Below, piece by piece: positions 44,667 to 47,431 of a stretch of 47,431 nt of DNA. The notes under the pieces are model-generated. The model did not search any database. It saw nothing but the letters and a program-made list of their open reading frames with translations, and was not told the DNA's origin. A program made the position numbers and the translations under genes. The stretch is taken from contig NZ_JAAATR010000060.1 in NCBI RefSeq assembly GCF_009907385.1, positions 1 through 47,431 on the forward strand, written 5' to 3'. Position 1 is the stretch's first letter; each line of letters starts with the position of its first letter. The stretch is from Atlantibacter hermannii. GTDB lineage: Bacteria > Pseudomonadota > Gammaproteobacteria > Enterobacterales > Enterobacteriaceae.

Positions 44667-44706
44667 AATCTCCAGTAGCAAATTTGACCTGTTTATGGGA
44701 GGAGTT

Positions 44707-47280
44707 ATGCGTCTGGATCGTCTTACTAATAAATTCCAGCTTGCTCTTGCCGATGCCCAGTCGCTCGCACTGGGGCACGACAACCAATTCATCGAACCCT
44801 TACATCTTATGAGCGCCTTGCTGAATCAGGAAGGGGGTTCCGTTCGTCCGTTACTGACCTCTGCGGGCATCAATGCCGGCAAGTTACGCACGGATATCGA
44901 TCAGGCGTTAAGCCGTTTGCCGCAGGTGGAAGGCACCGGTGGCGACGTACAGCCGTCGCAGGATTTAGTGCGCGTCCTCAACCTTTGCGACAAGCTGGCG
45001 CAAAAGCAGGGCGATAATTTTATTTCGTCAGAACTGTTTGTTCTGGCTGCGCTTGAGTCGCGCGGCACGCTGGCCGATCTGTTAAAAGCGGCAGGCGCCA
45101 ATACCGCGAATATCACTCAGGCGATTGCGCAAATGCGTGGAGGTGAAAGCGTGAACGATCAGGGGGCTGAAGATCAGCGCCAGGCATTGAAAAAATATAC
45201 TCTTGATCTCACTGAGCGTGCCGAGCAGGGCAAACTTGACCCGGTGATCGGCCGTGACGAAGAGATCCGCCGCACGATTCAGGTATTGCAGCGTCGTACC
45301 AAAAACAACCCGGTGCTGATCGGCGAACCTGGCGTAGGTAAAACCGCGATTGTCGAAGGGCTGGCGCAGCGCATCGTCAACGGCGAAGTGCCGGAGGGCT
45401 TAAAAGGCCGCCGCGTACTGGCGCTGGATATGGGCGCGCTGGTGGCCGGGGCGAAATACCGCGGCGAATTTGAAGAACGCTTAAAAGGCGTGCTTAGCGA
45501 TCTTTCTAAGCAGGAAGGCAACGTCATTCTGTTTATCGACGAATTACATACCATGGTTGGCGCGGGTAAAGCCGATGGCGCGATGGACGCCGGGAACATG
45601 CTGAAGCCAGCGCTGGCGCGCGGTGAACTGCACTGCGTTGGCGCGACGACGCTGGATGAGTATCGCCAGTATATTGAAAAAGACGCCGCGCTTGAGCGTC
45701 GTTTCCAGAAAGTGTTTGTCGCCGAGCCGACGGTGGAAGACACCATCGCGATCCTGCGTGGCCTGAAAGAGCGTTATGAACTGCACCACCATGTGCAGAT
45801 AACCGACCCGGCTATCGTGGCGGCAGCTACGCTGTCGCATCGTTATATCGCGGATCGCCAGTTGCCTGATAAAGCTATCGACCTGATCGATGAAGCGGCA
45901 TCCAGCATCCGTATGCAGATTGATTCCAAACCGGAAGAGCTGGATCGACTTGACCGACGCATCATTCAGTTGAAACTGGAACAGCAGGCGCTGTTGAAAG
46001 AGTCGGATGAAGCGAGCAAGAAACGCCTCGATATGCTGAATGACGAGCTTTCTGATAAAGAGCGTCAATATTCAGAACTGGAAGAGGAATGGAAGGCGGA
46101 GAAAGCCTCGCTTTCCGGTACCCAGACCATCAAAGCTGAACTGGAGCAGGCGAAAATCGCTATCGAGCAAGCGCGCCGCGTGGGCGATCTGGCCCGGATG
46201 TCTGAGCTGCAGTACGGGAAAATCCCGGAGCTGGAAAAACAGCTGGCCGCCGCGACGCAAAGCGAAGGCAAAACTATGCGCCTGCTGCGTAATAAAGTTA
46301 CCGATGCCGAAATCGCTGAGGTGCTGGCGCGCTGGACCGGTATCCCGGTGGCCCGCATGATGGAAAGCGAGCGCGAAAAACTGCTGCGTATGGAGCAGGA
46401 TCTGCATCAGCGGGTGATTGGCCAGGATGAAGCGGTCGAAGCGGTTTCAAACGCCATTCGCCGTAGCCGTGCCGGATTATCCGACCCTAACCGCCCGATT
46501 GGTTCATTCCTGTTCCTTGGGCCAACCGGGGTAGGGAAAACCGAGCTATGCAAAGCGCTGGCGAACTTTATGTTCGATAGCGATGACGCAATGGTGCGTA
46601 TCGATATGTCCGAGTTTATGGAGAAACACTCCGTGTCTCGCTTAGTGGGCGCGCCTCCGGGATATGTCGGCTACGAAGAAGGCGGTTACCTGACCGAGGC
46701 GGTGCGTCGCCGTCCTTATTCCGTCATCCTGCTGGATGAAGTGGAAAAAGCGCATCCGGATGTGTTCAACATTCTGCTGCAGGTGCTGGACGATGGCCGT
46801 CTTACCGATGGGCAGGGCCGTACGGTAGATTTCCGTAATACGGTCGTGATTATGACTTCTAACCTGGGGTCCGATCTGATTCAGGAAAGGTTTGGCGAAC
46901 TCGACTATAGCCATATGAAGGACATGGTACTGAACGTAGTAAGCCAGAACTTCAGACCAGAATTCATCAACCGTATTGATGAAGTGGTGGTATTCCACCC
47001 GCTGGGCCAGAAACATATCGCGTCGATCGCCCAAATCCAGCTGCAACGGCTGTATAAACGGCTTGAGGAGCGTGGATATCAGGTTGAGATGTCTGATGAG
47101 GCGCTACAACTGCTGGGTGAAAACGGATATGACCCGGTTTATGGTGCGCGTCCGCTCAAACGGGCTATTCAGCAGCAAATCGAGAACCCGCTGGCTCAAC
47201 AGATTCTGTCTGGCGAGTTGATTCCGGGTAAACCGATTGAGCTGACCGTTAAAGACGACCGAATTGTTGCTCGCCAATAA
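44707..47280 (+). CDS. clpB: ATP-dependent disaggregase ClpB
   Basis: This 857-residue hexameric AAA+ chaperone resolubilises aggregates with DnaK. The start is the ATG at 44707 ([11 protein letters not shown]) with GGGAGGAG upstream; the frame is open four codons earlier. The N domain is followed by NBD1 with GEPGVGKT (about 206-213), the coiled-coil middle domain (about 410-530) and NBD2 with GPTGVGKT (about 605-612), then GYVGYEEGG. The length equals that of E. coli ClpB. It is monocistronic, with a heat-shock promoter and terminator. Confidence 0.98.
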   Translation: MRLDRLTNKFQLALADAQSLALGHDNQFIEPLHLMSALLNQEGGSVRPLLTSAGINAGKLRTDIDQALSRLPQVEGTGGDVQPSQDLVRVLNLCDKLAQKQGDNFISSELFVLAALESRGTLADLLKAAGANTANITQAIAQMRGGESVNDQGAEDQRQALKKYTLDLTERAEQGKLDPVIGRDEEIRRTIQVLQRRTKNNPVLIGEPGVGKTAIVEGLAQRIVNGEVPEGLKGRRVLALDMGALVAGAKYRGEFEERLKGVLSDLSKQEGNVILFIDELHTMVGAGKADGAMDAGNMLKPALARGELHCVGATTLDEYRQYIEKDAALERRFQKVFVAEPTVEDTIAILRGLKERYELHHHVQITDPAIVAAATLSHRYIADRQLPDKAIDLIDEAASSIRMQIDSKPEELDRLDRRIIQLKLEQQALLKESDEASKKRLDMLNDELSDKERQYSELEEEWKAEKASLSGTQTIKAELEQAKIAIEQARRVGDLARMSELQYGKIPELEKQLAAATQSEGKTMRLLRNKVTDAEIAEVLARWTGIPVARMMESEREKLLRMEQDLHQRVIGQDEAVEAVSNAIRRSRAGLSDPNRPIGSFLFLGPTGVGKTELCKALANFMFDSDDAMVRIDMSEFMEKHSVSRLVGAPPGYVGYEEGGYLTEAVRRRPYSVILLDEVEKAHPDVFNILLQVLDDGRLTDGQGRTVDFRNTVVIMTSNLGSDLIQERFGELDYSHMKDMVLNVVSQNFRPEFINRIDEVVVFHPLGQKHIASIAQIQLQRLYKRLEERGYQVEMSDEALQLLGENGYDPVYGARPLKRAIQQQIENPLAQQILSGELIPGKPIELTVKDDRIVARQ

Positions 47281-47298
47281 GCGTTCGCCGATGGCAAA

Positions 47299-47325
47299 AA
47301 ACGGGCTCTCAGGAGCCCGTTTTGT
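47299..47325 (+). terminator. Terminator of clpB
   Basis: AAACGGGCTC (47299-47308) pairs with GAGCCCGTTT (47313-47322) around TCAG, followed by TGTTT. It lies 18 bases after the clpB stop. Confidence 0.88.
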
Positions 47326-47382
47326 TTATAAAGCAGGCAGAATTGGGCCTTCTTACGAGGTTTTGTTTGAAATGTGAGCGAA

Positions 47383-47431
47383 CAAAAACTTTTTTGAATT
47401 TTAGGCTTGTCAGATTCTGATTACTCCCTAT
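47383..47431 (+). promoter_or_regulatory. Ribosomal RNA P1 promoter, cut by window edge
   Basis: TTGTCA (47407-47412), 16 bases and the first three bases of a -10 (TAT, 47429-47431) match the rrn P1 core, including the ACTCCCTAT segment. An A/T-rich UP-element-like tract lies at 47383-47402. In E. coli, rrsG follows clpB, so a 16S gene is expected just outside the window. Confidence 0.85.

Overview
The window is a chromosomal segment from a member of the Enterobacteriaceae. The backbone gene order (smpB, ratA, rnfH, bamE, recN, nadK, grpE, corB, ypjD, ffh, rpsP-rimM-trmD-rplS, yfiB-dgcN-yfiR, yfiL, aroF-tyrA, pheA, raiA, bamD, rluD, pgeF, clpB) is the E. coli/Salmonella order, and protein lengths and motifs agree closely with those organisms. 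The sequence alone does not fix the genus. Four accessory loci absent from the same places in E. coli K-12, plus a different pheL peptide, suggest an Enterobacter/Citrobacter/Salmonella-like relative rather than E. coli itself.

Region 1 (1-2388) is the end of an integrated element at the tmRNA gene. It holds a truncated AT-rich alpha/beta-hydrolase gene, a complete P4-type tyrosine recombinase, a cluster of inverted and direct repeats in front of the integrase, and an intact ssrA with its own terminator.

Region 2 (2389-20076) is a large-adhesin/type I secretion island between ssrA and smpB. A long AT-rich leader precedes a 4082-residue BapA-like protein with about 36 Ig-like repeats, followed by a TolC-like outer-membrane channel, an LssB-type ABC exporter and an HlyD-like adaptor. 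A 19-codon ORF carrying a hairpin overlaps the channel start codon by four bases. The cluster resembles Salmonella bapABCD in content and gene order.

Region 3 (20084-31768) is core housekeeping: tmRNA partner SmpB, RatA/RnfH, BamE, SOS-controlled RecN, NAD kinase, heat-shock GrpE, CorB with a probable CTG start, YpjD, SRP protein Ffh and the trmD ribosomal operon. A ClbS/DfsB-like gene is inserted between rnfH and bamE.

Region 4 (31815-34699) is a four-gene insertion between rplS and yfiB: an unrecognised membrane protein, a small YdcA-like secreted peptide, a His-rich DUF2946-type protein and a PepSY-TM protein. The last two look like a metal-handling pair with a possible Fur box.

Region 5 (34703-47431) holds the YfiBNR cyclic-di-GMP module, YfiL, the TyrR-controlled aroF-tyrA operon, attenuated pheL-pheA, CRP-type raiA, bamD, rluD-pgeF and sigma-32-type clpB. 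It ends inside the -10 element of a ribosomal RNA P1 promoter.

Two systems could interact. YfiN/DgcN makes cyclic-di-GMP, and in Salmonella bapA is co-expressed with CsgD-controlled biofilm genes, so the two loci may act on the same surface phenotype. That link is inference.
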